A stretch of 43,929 nucleotides of DNA from Nitrospiria bacterium (GTDB lineage: Bacteria; Nitrospirota; RBG-16-64-22). The first letter of the stretch is position 1. Each line of letters opens with the position of its first letter. Below, in pieces: positions 33,482 through 41,664 of the stretch. The notes beneath the pieces were generated by a model. That model was not told the origin of the DNA. It did not search any database and worked only from the letters and a program-made list of their open reading frames with translations. The position numbers were made by a program, and so were the translations under genes. The DNA lies in NCBI GenBank assembly GCA_919903025.1, contig CAKKSE010000031.1, forward strand, positions 1,680 to 45,608, written 5' to 3'.

Positions 33482-34182
33482 CCCAAGACCGCCCAAACGA
33501 CGATATGGACCGCCATGCCCAGAATCCCGATGGATCGGTCGAGGTAGATGATGCCGATGAGAACGAAGATCCCGTACGGCTCGACCCGGGCCAGGGTCTC
33601 CGCCGGGCCCGGAGGGAGAAGACCGACCGCGATCCGGCCGCCGTCCACTGGAGGAATGGGAATCAAGTTGATGACCAGCAGGATCGCATTCACCACCACG
33701 GAAGCCTTGAGCATCAGAAGAACGGGGATGAGAACGGCCGAGACCGGGTCTCCCCCTTCGAAAAGCGCCGGGGCCGGTCCGATCCCCACGGCCGCGGGAA
33801 GGAGGTCGGGACGGACAGCCAGGATCCCCTTGAAAACGAGGCCGCAGGCGACGGCGAGCGCCAGGTTCGTGGCCGGTCCCGCTCCGGCCACGATGGCCAT
33901 GTCGACCTTCGGCCGGCGCAGATTGCTGAAGTTGACCGGCACGGGTCTGGCCCACCCGAAGACGAACCCCGTCGTCACGTAGAGAAAGAGCGGAAGAAGA
34001 ACGGTCCCGATCGGATCGATGTGAGAGAAGGGGTTGAGGGTGATCCGCCCGAGAGCCCGGGCCGTCGGATCGCCGAGCTTGTCCGCCACCCAGCCGTGTG
34101 CCGCCTCGTGGAACGTGATCGCCACGAGGATCGGAAGCGCCCCGATCGCCACCTGCTGGATGATGCCGCTCATCTCCATCAT
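33478..34182 (-). CDS. Site-2 protease family (M50) membrane peptidase
   Basis: The ATG at 34182 overlaps the carboxyltransferase stop (ATGA), giving 234 residues. The zinc motif is HEAAHGWVAD (HExxH), with the second motif NLIPIPPVDGGRI (NxxPxxxxDGG) supplying the third ligand Asp. About five to six membrane helices. This is the short M50B/YwhC-like form without PDZ or CBS domains. It cleaves within membranes; substrates are unknown. Frequent neighbour of trpS in many genomes, as here. The start codon triplet ATG ATG GAG ATG leaves a choice of starts. Confidence 0.92.
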   Translation of the reverse strand: MMEMSGIIQQVAIGALPILVAITFHEAAHGWVADKLGDPTARALGRITLNPFSHIDPIGTVLLPLFLYVTTGFVFGWARPVPVNFSNLRRPKVDMAIVAGAGPATNLALAVACGLVFKGILAVRPDLLPAAVGIGPAPALFEGGDPVSAVLIPVLLMLKASVVVNAILLVINLIPIPPVDGGRIAVGLLPPGPAETLARVEPYGIFVLIGIIYLDRSIGILGMAVHIVVWAVLG

Positions 34183-36023
34183 CGGACGACCACCAGAACC
34201 TCGTCCGGATTGACGCTCTCCCCTTCCTTGGCGTGGACCGCCTTCACCTCCCCGTCGATCGGCGTGTGGATCTCGTTTTCCATCTTCATCGCCTCGACGA
34301 TCAGGACGGTGTCCCCCCGCTTCACCCTGTCCCCCGGCTTGACCTTGACGGAGACGACCGTTCCCGGCATCGCCGTCGTCACGTCTCCCTCCTCCATCGC
34401 GCGGGGCCGGCGCGAGACGCCGCCCACGCTGCCGTCGATCCGGCCGGCAACGCTCGGGACGATCTCCACGAGGGATTCGACGAGGACTTCCTCCAGGTGG
34501 TCGTCGACGTAGAGGAAGTACGGCCGTCTTCCCCCGACCGGATGGCCCGCTCCGCCCACCTTCACGTGATACGTCTCGCCGTGGACGTGGATGTTGAACT
34601 CCGAGGGCGCCAGGAGGGGCCCCGGCGCGGCGGCGGCTTCGGGGGCGGCCGCCGGAAGAGGCTCGGGGGGAATTCCCTTTTCGCGCGCGTCGAAGAACTC
34701 CAGCGCCACCTTCGGAAAGAGGATATAAGATAGGACGTCTTCCGCTATCCCGCCCCGGGTCCCCATCTCGGCCGCCGCCTTCTCCCACTCCGGCGGAATG
34801 AGATCGGCCGGGCGGACGTCCACGCGCTCCTCGTCGGACACCGCTTTCTTCTGGACGTCGGGGTTGATCGGCGCGGGAGGACGGCCGTACAGGCCCCGCA
34901 GGTAGTTCTTCGTCTCGCTCGTCAGGACCTTGTAGCGCTCCCCGGTCAGGACATTCAGCGTCGCCTGGGTTCCCACGATCTGGGAACTCGGCGTCACGAG
35001 CGGAGGAAAGCCGAAGTCCTCCCGGACGCGCGGCACCTCGGCCAGCACCTCCGGCATCCGGTGGAGGGCGTTCTGCTCCTTGAGCTGGTTCGCCAGGTTG
35101 CTCGTCATGCCCCCCGGCACCTGGTAGAGGATCACGTTCGGGTCGATTCCCGCGTAGTCCGTCTCGAACGCCCTGTACTTCTTCCGGATTTCCCGGAAGT
35201 GTTCGGCGACCTCGGTCAACAGCGGCAGGTCCAGCCCGGTCTCCACACCCGCCGCGCTCAGGATCGCCGCCATCGTCTCCGTGGGAGGATGCGACGTCCC
35301 GCCGGCCATCGAGGAGGCGGCCGTGTCGATGATGTCGACGCCCGCCTCGACCGCCTTGAGGTGCGTGGCCGCGGCCATGCCCGCCGTATCATGGCTGTGC
35401 AGGTGGACCGGCAGGCGGATCGCTTTCTTGAGCTTCTTCACCAGGTCGTACGCCGCCTGAGGAGTCAGCAGGCCGGCCATGTCCTTGACGCAGATCGTGT
35501 CGCACCCCATGTCTTCCAGGCGGCGCGCCAGGTCCACGAACCCGTCGAGCGTGTGAACGGGCGACGTCGTGTAGCAGAAGGCTCCCTCGACCCTGCCGCC
35601 CGCCTTGATCGTCGCCTTGACCGCCGTTTTCAGGTTGCGCAGATCGTTCAGGGCGTCGAAGATCCGAAAGATCTGGATCCCGTTCTCCGCCGCCTTCTCG
35701 ACGAACCGGGTCACCGTGTCGTCCGCGTAGTGGCGGTACCCCACGAGGTTCTGGCCTCGGAGGAGCATTTGGAGCGGCGTGTTGGGAAGCGCCTTTTTGA
35801 GGCGCCGCAGGCGCTCCCAGGGGTCCTCGCGGAGGAAGCGCAGGCAGGTGTCGAACGTGGCCCCGCCCCAGACCTCGAGGGACCAGAACCCCGCCCGGTC
35901 GAGCTTCTCGCAGACGGACAGCATGTCGTCCGTCCGCATCCGGGTCGCGAGGAGGCACTGGTGGGCGTCCCGCAGGGTAAGATCGGTGAACCGGACGGTC
36001 CGCGTCTTGGTCGTCCCCGGCAT
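34179..36023 (-). CDS. pycB: Pyruvate carboxylase subunit B / oxaloacetate decarboxylase alpha-like carboxyltransferase
   Basis: This 614-residue protein holds a carboxyltransferase TIM barrel (VRFTDLTLRDAHQCLLATRMRTDDML ... FEVWGGATFD-like block ... LRGQNLVGYRHYADD ... HSHDTAGMA), a PYC/OADA domain, and a biotinyl domain with the biotinylation motif EAMKMEN near the C-terminus. With the biotin carboxylase next to it, it probably makes oxaloacetate from pyruvate. No decarboxylase membrane subunits (oadB/G) are present in the window, which favours a carboxylase over a Na+ pump. The ATG at 36023 lies 1 bp after the biotin carboxylase stop. Confidence 0.92.
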   Translation of the reverse strand: MPGTTKTRTVRFTDLTLRDAHQCLLATRMRTDDMLSVCEKLDRAGFWSLEVWGGATFDTCLRFLREDPWERLRRLKKALPNTPLQMLLRGQNLVGYRHYADDTVTRFVEKAAENGIQIFRIFDALNDLRNLKTAVKATIKAGGRVEGAFCYTTSPVHTLDGFVDLARRLEDMGCDTICVKDMAGLLTPQAAYDLVKKLKKAIRLPVHLHSHDTAGMAAATHLKAVEAGVDIIDTAASSMAGGTSHPPTETMAAILSAAGVETGLDLPLLTEVAEHFREIRKKYRAFETDYAGIDPNVILYQVPGGMTSNLANQLKEQNALHRMPEVLAEVPRVREDFGFPPLVTPSSQIVGTQATLNVLTGERYKVLTSETKNYLRGLYGRPPAPINPDVQKKAVSDEERVDVRPADLIPPEWEKAAAEMGTRGGIAEDVLSYILFPKVALEFFDAREKGIPPEPLPAAAPEAAAAPGPLLAPSEFNIHVHGETYHVKVGGAGHPVGGRRPYFLYVDDHLEEVLVESLVEIVPSVAGRIDGSVGGVSRRPRAMEEGDVTTAMPGTVVSVKVKPGDRVKRGDTVLIVEAMKMENEIHTPIDGEVKAVHAKEGESVNPDEVLVVVR

Positions 36024-36024
36024 C

Positions 36025-37536
36025 CTACAACCCCGCCCGCGCGACGATCGCGGCGACGATCGCCAGCACGCGGTCAACCTGATGCCGGTCGTCCACGTAG
36101 GAGAGCTCGTTCATCCGTTCGTCGATGTATCGCGTCGTGAACTCACCGCGGCGAAACACGGGGTCCTCCATGACCCTGCGGTGGAAGGGAATCGTCGTCT
36201 TGACGCCCCGAATGACGAATTCGTCGAGACAGCGGATCATCCGGTCGACCGCCTCGTCCCACGTCCGCGCCCGGACGGTCAGCTTGGCGAGCATGGAGTC
36301 GAAGTGCGGCGGGACGGCGTACCCCCTGTAGACGTTCCCGTCGATCCGGACGCCCGGTCCGCCCGGCGAGTAGTAAGCCGTGATCCGGCCTGGCGTCGGG
36401 AGGAAATCGTTATTGGGATCCTCGGCGTTGATCCGGCACTCGATGGCGTACCCGTTCCACCGGACGTCCTCCTGCCGGATCGGGAGGGGCAGGCCGGCGG
36501 CTATACGGATCTGCTCCCGGACGATGTCGACGCCCGTCACCTCCTCGGTCACCGTGTGCTCCACCTGGATCCGGGTGTTCATCTCCATGAAGTAGAAGTT
36601 GCGGTCCTTGTCCACGAGGAACTCGACCGTCCCGGCGTTCGTGTATCCCGCCGCTTTCGCGGCCCGGACGGCGGCCTCGCCCATCCGCCCGCGGAGTTCC
36701 TCGTCCAGAAAGAGGGACGGGGCGATCTCGACGAGCTTCTGGTGCCGGCGCTGGATAGAGCAGTCCCGTTCCCCCAGGTGGATCACGTTGCCGTGGTGGT
36801 CCGCCAGGATCTGGAACTCGATGTGCCGGGGCGCCTCGACGAACTTTTCGATGAACATCTCGTCGTTGCCGAACGCTGTCTTCGCCTCGGACTTGGCGAC
36901 GGGGAAGAGGCGGGCGATCTCCTCGGCGTCACGGCACACGCGAAGGCCTCGGCCGCCTCCGCCCGCGGCCGCCTTGAGCATGACCGGGTACCCGATCCGA
37001 TCGGCCCAGCGCTTGGCCTCTCCCGGCGTCTCGACGATTCCATCGCTTCCCGGAATAATCGGCACGCCTTCGGCCCGCATCAGGTTCCGCGCCTGGGTCT
37101 TGTTCCCCAGGGCCCGGATCGCCTCCGGTCCCGGACCGATGAACGTGATTCCCTGCTCCCTGCAGATCCGGGCGAACTCGGGATTCTCGGCCAGGAAGCC
37201 GTAGCCCGGATGGATGGCGTCCACGCCTTTCTGGAGAGCGAGATCGACGATCAGGTAGGGATTCAGGTAGCCTCGGACGGGGCCGGGGCCGACGAGGCAG
37301 GCTTCATCCGCCTTCTTGACGTACAGGGTCGTAGTATCGGCTTCCGAGTAGATCGCGACGGTCGGAATGCGAAGCTCCTTGCACGCGCGGATGATCCGCG
37401 ACGCGATCTCGCCCCGGTTCGCGATCAGGATCTTGCGGAAGGGAGGCGGCGCGGCCCCCACAGCGGAAAAGGGACGCCGCTCCGCTTGCGCCGCGCCCGG
37501 GTCGGTCCTGGATTCCTTCAAATCCGACTCCTTCAC
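36025..37536 (-). CDS. pycA: Biotin carboxylase (pyruvate carboxylase subunit A / AccC-like)
   Basis: The ATP-grasp biotin carboxylase has 503 residues. FRKILIANRGEIASRIIRACKEL marks the start of the catalytic domain at about residue 33, so the first 30 residues are an extra N-terminal tail. ATP-grasp blocks are VMLKAAAGGGGRGLRV, HIEFQILADHHGNVIHLGERDCSIQRRHQKLVEIAPS, and FYFMEMNTRIQVEHTVTEEVTG. The GTG at 37536 follows GGAGG with 6-nt spacing, which supports this longer start. First gene of the run; promoter at 37665-37693. The carboxyltransferase partner follows directly, giving a two-subunit pyruvate carboxylase. Confidence 0.93.
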   Translation of the reverse strand: MKESDLKESRTDPGAAQAERRPFSAVGAAPPPFRKILIANRGEIASRIIRACKELRIPTVAIYSEADTTTLYVKKADEACLVGPGPVRGYLNPYLIVDLALQKGVDAIHPGYGFLAENPEFARICREQGITFIGPGPEAIRALGNKTQARNLMRAEGVPIIPGSDGIVETPGEAKRWADRIGYPVMLKAAAGGGGRGLRVCRDAEEIARLFPVAKSEAKTAFGNDEMFIEKFVEAPRHIEFQILADHHGNVIHLGERDCSIQRRHQKLVEIAPSLFLDEELRGRMGEAAVRAAKAAGYTNAGTVEFLVDKDRNFYFMEMNTRIQVEHTVTEEVTGVDIVREQIRIAAGLPLPIRQEDVRWNGYAIECRINAEDPNNDFLPTPGRITAYYSPGGPGVRIDGNVYRGYAVPPHFDSMLAKLTVRARTWDEAVDRMIRCLDEFVIRGVKTTIPFHRRVMEDPVFRRGEFTTRYIDERMNELSYVDDRHQVDRVLAIVAAIVARAGL

Positions 37537-37664
37537 TAAGCGCCTCCACGGAACGTCCGATGGAACATATCCTTGGCAAGATGAATTTGCGACTGGGAGA
37601 CCAACCCCGTTTCCGGGCCGGCGTATCCCGCGCTCGACGGAAGGTGATAAAGAAAACCGGCGCT

Positions 37665-37693
37665 ATCTTATGGAAGGGGCAAATTGGAGTCAA
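37665..37693 (-). promoter_or_regulatory. Sigma-70 promoter for the carboxylase operon
   Basis: On the minus strand TTGACT (37693-37688) and TAAGAT (37670-37665) have a 17-bp spacer. The predicted start site near 37657 leaves a leader of about 120 nt before the GTG at 37536. Confidence 0.6.
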
Positions 37694-37702
37694 GAATAAA
37701 CC

Positions 37703-37731
37703 TTGTGAGTCGAGCGAATATTCCGTATATT
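37703..37731 (+). promoter_or_regulatory. Sigma-70 promoter for xerD
   Basis: TTGTGA (37703-37708) and TATATT (37726-37731) have a 17-bp spacer. The start site near 37738 precedes the GTG at 37762 by about 24 nt. It is back to back with the carboxylase promoter. Confidence 0.6.
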
Positions 37732-37761
37732 TTTCCAAAGGATACGGAGGAAACAGGGATC

Positions 37762-38649
37762 GTGGATACCGCCGTCGACGCTTTCCTTTCGTACCTCTCG
37801 GTCGAGAAAGGGCTCTCCCAGTCGACGCTCGACGCCTATTCGCGCGATCTCGTCTCGTACGCGAGGTTCCTCTCGGACGCCGGCGCCCCGATAGATCGAG
37901 GCGTCGAGAGACGGCTCGTCGCCGAGTATGTCGCCAGAGGGCGAAGAGCCGGTCTCTCCTCCGCGACGGTGTCCCGGCGTCTGTCGGCCATCAAGGGCTT
38001 CCACCGATTCCTCGTCCGCGAAGGGCTGGCCGCGAGCGACCCCACGGACCAGGTCGAGAGCGTCCGGCGGCGGCTCCCCCTTCCCAAGGTGCTCTCGCTC
38101 AACGAGGTGGAGCGGCTGCTGAGTGTCCCCGATCCGGCCACGCCCGCCGGCCTCCGGGACCGCGCCATGATCGAGATCCTCTATGCCTCCGGCCTTCGCG
38201 TCAGCGAGCTGGTCGGGCTCGACCAGAGATCGGTCAACCTCGAAGCCGGCTACCTGATGGCCAGGGGAAAAGGCTCCAAGGAACGTGTCGTGCCCCTCGG
38301 GGAACATGCCGTCCGCTGGGTCAAGACCTACCTTGACGAAGCCCGACCGCGGTTCGCCAAGGGGAGGGTCTCGCCCGCCCTCTTCATCACGTCCCGCGGA
38401 AAGCCGATGTCTCGCCAGCGGTTCTGGGGGCTGATCCGTTCCTACGCGCGCCGCGCGGGGCTTAAGCAGGTCCCCTCGCCGCACACCCTCCGACACTCGT
38501 TCGCAACCCACCTCCTGGAGCGGGGATCGGACCTCCGGTCCGTCCAGGCGATGCTGGGTCACGCGGACATCTCGACGACGCAGATCTACACGCACGTGGA
38601 CAGGGAACGGCTGATCGCCATCCATCGGAAACATCATCCGAGGGGATGA
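37762..38649 (+). CDS. xerD: Tyrosine recombinase XerD
   Basis: This 295-residue XerC/D recombinase resolves chromosome dimers at dif with a partner. The GTG at 37762 (GGAGGAAACAGGGATC upstream) matches the family length; in-frame codons continue to 37684. The N-terminal core-binding domain is followed by the catalytic set in family order: Arg146 (GLRVSELVGL), Lys170 (GKGSKE), His241 and Arg244 (HTLRHSFATHLL), His267 (GHADISTTQIY) and Tyr276. The numbering closely tracks E. coli XerD. It ends 11 bp before the left arm of the 112-bp inverted repeat. It is probably a housekeeping gene, though its closeness to the repeat is notable. Confidence 0.93.
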   Translation: MDTAVDAFLSYLSVEKGLSQSTLDAYSRDLVSYARFLSDAGAPIDRGVERRLVAEYVARGRRAGLSSATVSRRLSAIKGFHRFLVREGLAASDPTDQVESVRRRLPLPKVLSLNEVERLLSVPDPATPAGLRDRAMIEILYASGLRVSELVGLDQRSVNLEAGYLMARGKGSKERVVPLGEHAVRWVKTYLDEARPRFAKGRVSPALFITSRGKPMSRQRFWGLIRSYARRAGLKQVPSPHTLRHSFATHLLERGSDLRSVQAMLGHADISTTQIYTHVDRERLIAIHRKHHPRG

Positions 38650-38659
38650 AAGAAAGCGA

Positions 38660-38771
38660 TCAGCGATCAGCAGTCAGCGGTCGGCTTTCAGCTAAAAGAG
38701 CTCTGCATTTCGTTCTTGCTGACTGCTGATCGCTGAGTGCTGAATGCTTCCCTATCTTGCTGACCGCTGAC
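38660..38771. repeat. 112-bp inverted repeat, left arm
   Basis: The arm matches the reverse complement of 41457-41568 at 111 of 112 positions. It is built from heptamers of the TCAGCNN type in both orientations. The outer 19-mers (38660-38678, 38718-38736) are perfect reverse complements, so the arm alone can form a hairpin with a 39-nt loop. It ends 24 bp before the TTG start of the CCA-transferase fusion gene. Confidence 0.97.
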
Positions 38772-38795
38772 GGCTGACCGCTCCGGAGCTGTTCA

Positions 38796-41444
38796 TTGGA
38801 AATCATCACAACCCATACGAACGCCGACTTCGATTCCCTGGCCGGGATGGTGGGGGCCCAGAAGCTCTACCCGGACGCCCGGATCGTCTTCTCCGGATCG
38901 CAGGAGAGGCCGCTTCGCGACTTCTTTCTGCGGTCTCCCGCCGCAAGGGCTGTCTTGCCCGCGCGGCTCAAGGATATCGACTTCTCGGCCGTCACGCGCC
39001 TCGTCCTCGTCGACACCAAGTCCCGGAACCGCATCGGCCGCTTCGCCGAGATGCTGGACCGGCCCGATCTTCTCGTCCACATCTACGACCACCATCCGTA
39101 TCTCGAGGACGACATCCGCGGCGAAGTCGAACGGGTCGAGCCGGTCGGCGCGACGGCCACCTTGATGGCTGAGATACTGGCGGAAAGAGGGATCGGCTTG
39201 ACACCCGACGAGGCGACGATCCTCATGCTGGGAATCTACGAGGAGACCGGCTCGCTCACCTTCGCGTCGACGACCCCGCGCGACCTGGAAGCGGCCGCCC
39301 GGCTCCTTCGCCAGGGGGCCGACCTCAATGTCGTGGCCGACTTCATCATCCACGAACTCGACGCGGAGCAGGTCGACCTGCTGAACGACTTTCTCCACAG
39401 CGCCCGGACGATCGCGGTCGGCGGCGTCCCCATCCTGGTCGCCACGGCCGAGCGGGCCCACTACGTCGGCGACATGGCCCTCGTCGTCCACAAGCTGCGC
39501 GACACGGTGGGGGCGGGCGTCGTGATCGCCATCGCCCAGATGGAGGACCGGGTCCACGTCGTGATCCGGAGCCGGATGCCGGAGGTCGACGCGGGGACAC
39601 TGGCCGCCGTCGTCGGAGGCGGAGGGCATTCAACGGCCGCGTCGGCGACCGTCCGGGACGCCGCGCTCTCCGGCGTCGAGGCCCGTCTCCTGGACCGGCT
39701 CCGGGCCACGGCCCGGCCTCTCATCCGCGCTCATCAGATCATGACCGCCCCGGTCAAGACGATCGAGGCCCATCGGACGCTTGCCGAAGCCAACGATCTC
39801 ATGACCCGGTACGGCGTCAATGTCTTTCCCGTCGTCGAACCCGCCGGGAACGGCGGCCGGCTGATCGGCCTGATCTCGCGCGAGACCGTCCAGAAATCGA
39901 TCTTCCACGCCCTCGGAAACGAGCCCGTCGAGACGTTCATGCGGACGGACGTCCGGACCGCCTCGCCGGACACGCCCCTCTCGGAGATCGAGGAGAGCAT
40001 GATCGAGCACAACCAGCGCTTCATGCCCGTCCTCGGGAACGGACAAGTCATCGGCGCGATCACGCGCACCGATCTCCTTCGAGCCATGCACGATTTCTTC
40101 CTCCGGGCAACGACGCCCGAGGGCCTCCCCTTGGAGGAAGGGTTCCCCTCACGGGCGATCCGGCGGAACGTCGCCTCGCTCATGGCCGAGCGCCTCCCCG
40201 GCCCTCTCTTTCTCTTCCTTCGCTCGATCGCCGCCCTCGCCGACCGCATGGGAACGCGGGTCTACCTCGTCGGCGGGATCGTCCGGGACCTTTTTCTCGG
40301 CATCGAAAACCTCGACGCCGATCTCGTCGTCGAGGGAGACGGAATCGCGTTCGCCGAGGCGATCGTCCGGGAGGTCCCCGGCCGCGTCCGTCCGCACAAG
40401 CCGTTCGGCACGGCCGTCGTCGTCCTCGATTCGGGCCTGAAGATCGACGTCGCGTCCGCCCGGACGGAAGTCTACGAGACGCTCGCCGCTCTTCCGACGG
40501 TCGAGCTCTCGTCCATCAAGAAGGACCTCTACCGCCGCGACTTCACGATCAACACGCTCGCCATCCGGCTGAGCGAGGGCGAATTCGGCCAGCTCCTCGA
40601 CTTCTTCGGCGGACGGCGGGACCTCAAAGAACGGACGATCCGCGTTCTGCACGATCTCTCTTTCGTCGAGGACCCGACGCGCGTCTTCCGGGCGATCCGC
40701 TTCGAACAGCGCTTCGACTTCAAGATCAGCCGCCACACGAAGCGGCTCGTCGAGACGGCCGTCGCGATGGACATGTTTCACCGGCTGTCCGGCCCCCGCC
40801 TTTACGGTGAGCTCTGGCTCATCTTCGAGGAGGCCGACCCGGCGAAGACCGTCCAGCGGCTCAGGGACCTCGATCTCCTGAGGTTCATCCACCCGCGCCT
40901 CGACGTCTCCGCGGAGAAGATTCCCCACCTGGCGCGCGTCAAGGAGGCTCTCGCCTGGTACGCTCTCCTCTTCCAGGAACCGCCCGTCCGGGCTCCCATG
41001 GTCTACATGACCGCTCTCTTGGACCAACTGGAGGAAGCCGACGTTCTGGAAGTCGCGGCCCGGCTCTCCATCTCTCCGACGGACGGGGGAATCCTTCTCC
41101 TGCCCCGGCGAACGGCCCCATCCGTTCTCAGGACGCTCTCGCGCCGTCCTCCGCCCGCCCCGTCCGTGGTTTACGAGGCCCTCTCCCCGGTCCCGATCGA
41201 AGGGCTTCTCTATCTCCTCGCCAGCGCCCGGCCGAAGAGCGCGCAGAAGACGATCTCCGAGTTCATCACGCACGGCCGGTTCGTTCGCCCGCCGATCTCC
41301 GGCGACGATTTGACGGCGATGGGACTCGCGCCCGGACCGATCTACCGACAGATCATGGCCGAACTGCGCGCCGCGGCTCTCGATGGGCAATTGAAAGGGC
41401 GCGACGAGGCAATCGCGTGGGTAAAGGAGAAATACGGTCAATAG
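38796..41444 (+). CDS. DHH phosphoesterase / CBS / CCA-adding nucleotidyltransferase fusion
   Basis: This 882-residue fusion has four parts. A DHH-type phosphoesterase (1-160) has NADFDSLA and DHHPY at 98-102. DHHA1 (about 200-305) has GGGGHSTAASA. A CBS pair spans about 314-435. A class II tRNA nucleotidyltransferase/poly(A) polymerase begins at about 485, with VGGIVRDLFLG and the catalytic LDADL (Asp507, Asp509), then FTINTLAIRL and the RNA-binding part. It probably adds or repairs tRNA CCA ends, with CBS control by adenine nucleotides and a DHH domain that may degrade short RNAs. The TTG at 38796 follows GGAG by 7 nt. The gene is tightly bracketed by the 112-bp inverted repeat. Confidence 0.92.
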   Translation: MEIITTHTNADFDSLAGMVGAQKLYPDARIVFSGSQERPLRDFFLRSPAARAVLPARLKDIDFSAVTRLVLVDTKSRNRIGRFAEMLDRPDLLVHIYDHHPYLEDDIRGEVERVEPVGATATLMAEILAERGIGLTPDEATILMLGIYEETGSLTFASTTPRDLEAAARLLRQGADLNVVADFIIHELDAEQVDLLNDFLHSARTIAVGGVPILVATAERAHYVGDMALVVHKLRDTVGAGVVIAIAQMEDRVHVVIRSRMPEVDAGTLAAVVGGGGHSTAASATVRDAALSGVEARLLDRLRATARPLIRAHQIMTAPVKTIEAHRTLAEANDLMTRYGVNVFPVVEPAGNGGRLIGLISRETVQKSIFHALGNEPVETFMRTDVRTASPDTPLSEIEESMIEHNQRFMPVLGNGQVIGAITRTDLLRAMHDFFLRATTPEGLPLEEGFPSRAIRRNVASLMAERLPGPLFLFLRSIAALADRMGTRVYLVGGIVRDLFLGIENLDADLVVEGDGIAFAEAIVREVPGRVRPHKPFGTAVVVLDSGLKIDVASARTEVYETLAALPTVELSSIKKDLYRRDFTINTLAIRLSEGEFGQLLDFFGGRRDLKERTIRVLHDLSFVEDPTRVFRAIRFEQRFDFKISRHTKRLVETAVAMDMFHRLSGPRLYGELWLIFEEADPAKTVQRLRDLDLLRFIHPRLDVSAEKIPHLARVKEALAWYALLFQEPPVRAPMVYMTALLDQLEEADVLEVAARLSISPTDGGILLLPRRTAPSVLRTLSRRPPPAPSVVYEALSPVPIEGLLYLLASARPKSAQKTISEFITHGRFVRPPISGDDLTAMGLAPGPIYRQIMAELRAAALDGQLKGRDEAIAWVKEKYGQ

Positions 41445-41456
41445 GGAAAGTCAGCG

Positions 41457-41568
41457 GTCAGCGGTCAGCAAGATAGGGAAGCATTCAGCATTCAGCGATC
41501 AGCAGTCAGCAAGAACGAAATGCAGAGCTCTTTTAGCTGAAAGCCGACCGCTGACTGCTGATCGCTGA
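41457..41568. repeat. 112-bp inverted repeat, right arm
   Basis: Reverse complement of 38660-38771 with one mismatch (GCTGAATGCTG versus GCTGAGTGCTG). It begins 12 bp after the stop codon of the CCA-transferase fusion gene. Together the arms enclose 2685 bp holding that one gene. Confidence 0.97.
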
Positions 41569-41589
41569 CAGCTATTTTCAGGGGGGTTG

Positions 41590-41632
41590 GGGTGCGGGCT
41601 AACCGTCCAGGACGAACGGCCCGCCCGCACCC
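41590..41632 (-). terminator. Hairpin after the lipoprotein gene
   Basis: A 10-bp stem (GGGTGCGGGC at 41590-41599, GCCCGCACCC at 41623-41632) encloses a smaller inner stem. On the minus strand it follows the lipoprotein stop and is followed by CCAACCCCCCTGAAAATAG, with no clear U-run. It may be an mRNA 3' end. Confidence 0.5.
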
Positions 41633-41664
41633 GAGGGGGACTTGCGGAGAGGGTTGTCTAGTCT

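Noticed and set aside
35779-37539. Plus-strand open frame opposite the carboxylase genes
   Set aside because: The opposite strand encodes two unambiguous biotin-dependent enzyme subunits.
38660-41568. Insertion sequence with terminal inverted repeats
   Set aside because: The enclosed gene is a CCA-transferase fusion, not a transposase, and no flanking target duplication was seen. The inverted-repeat cassette is reported as such instead.
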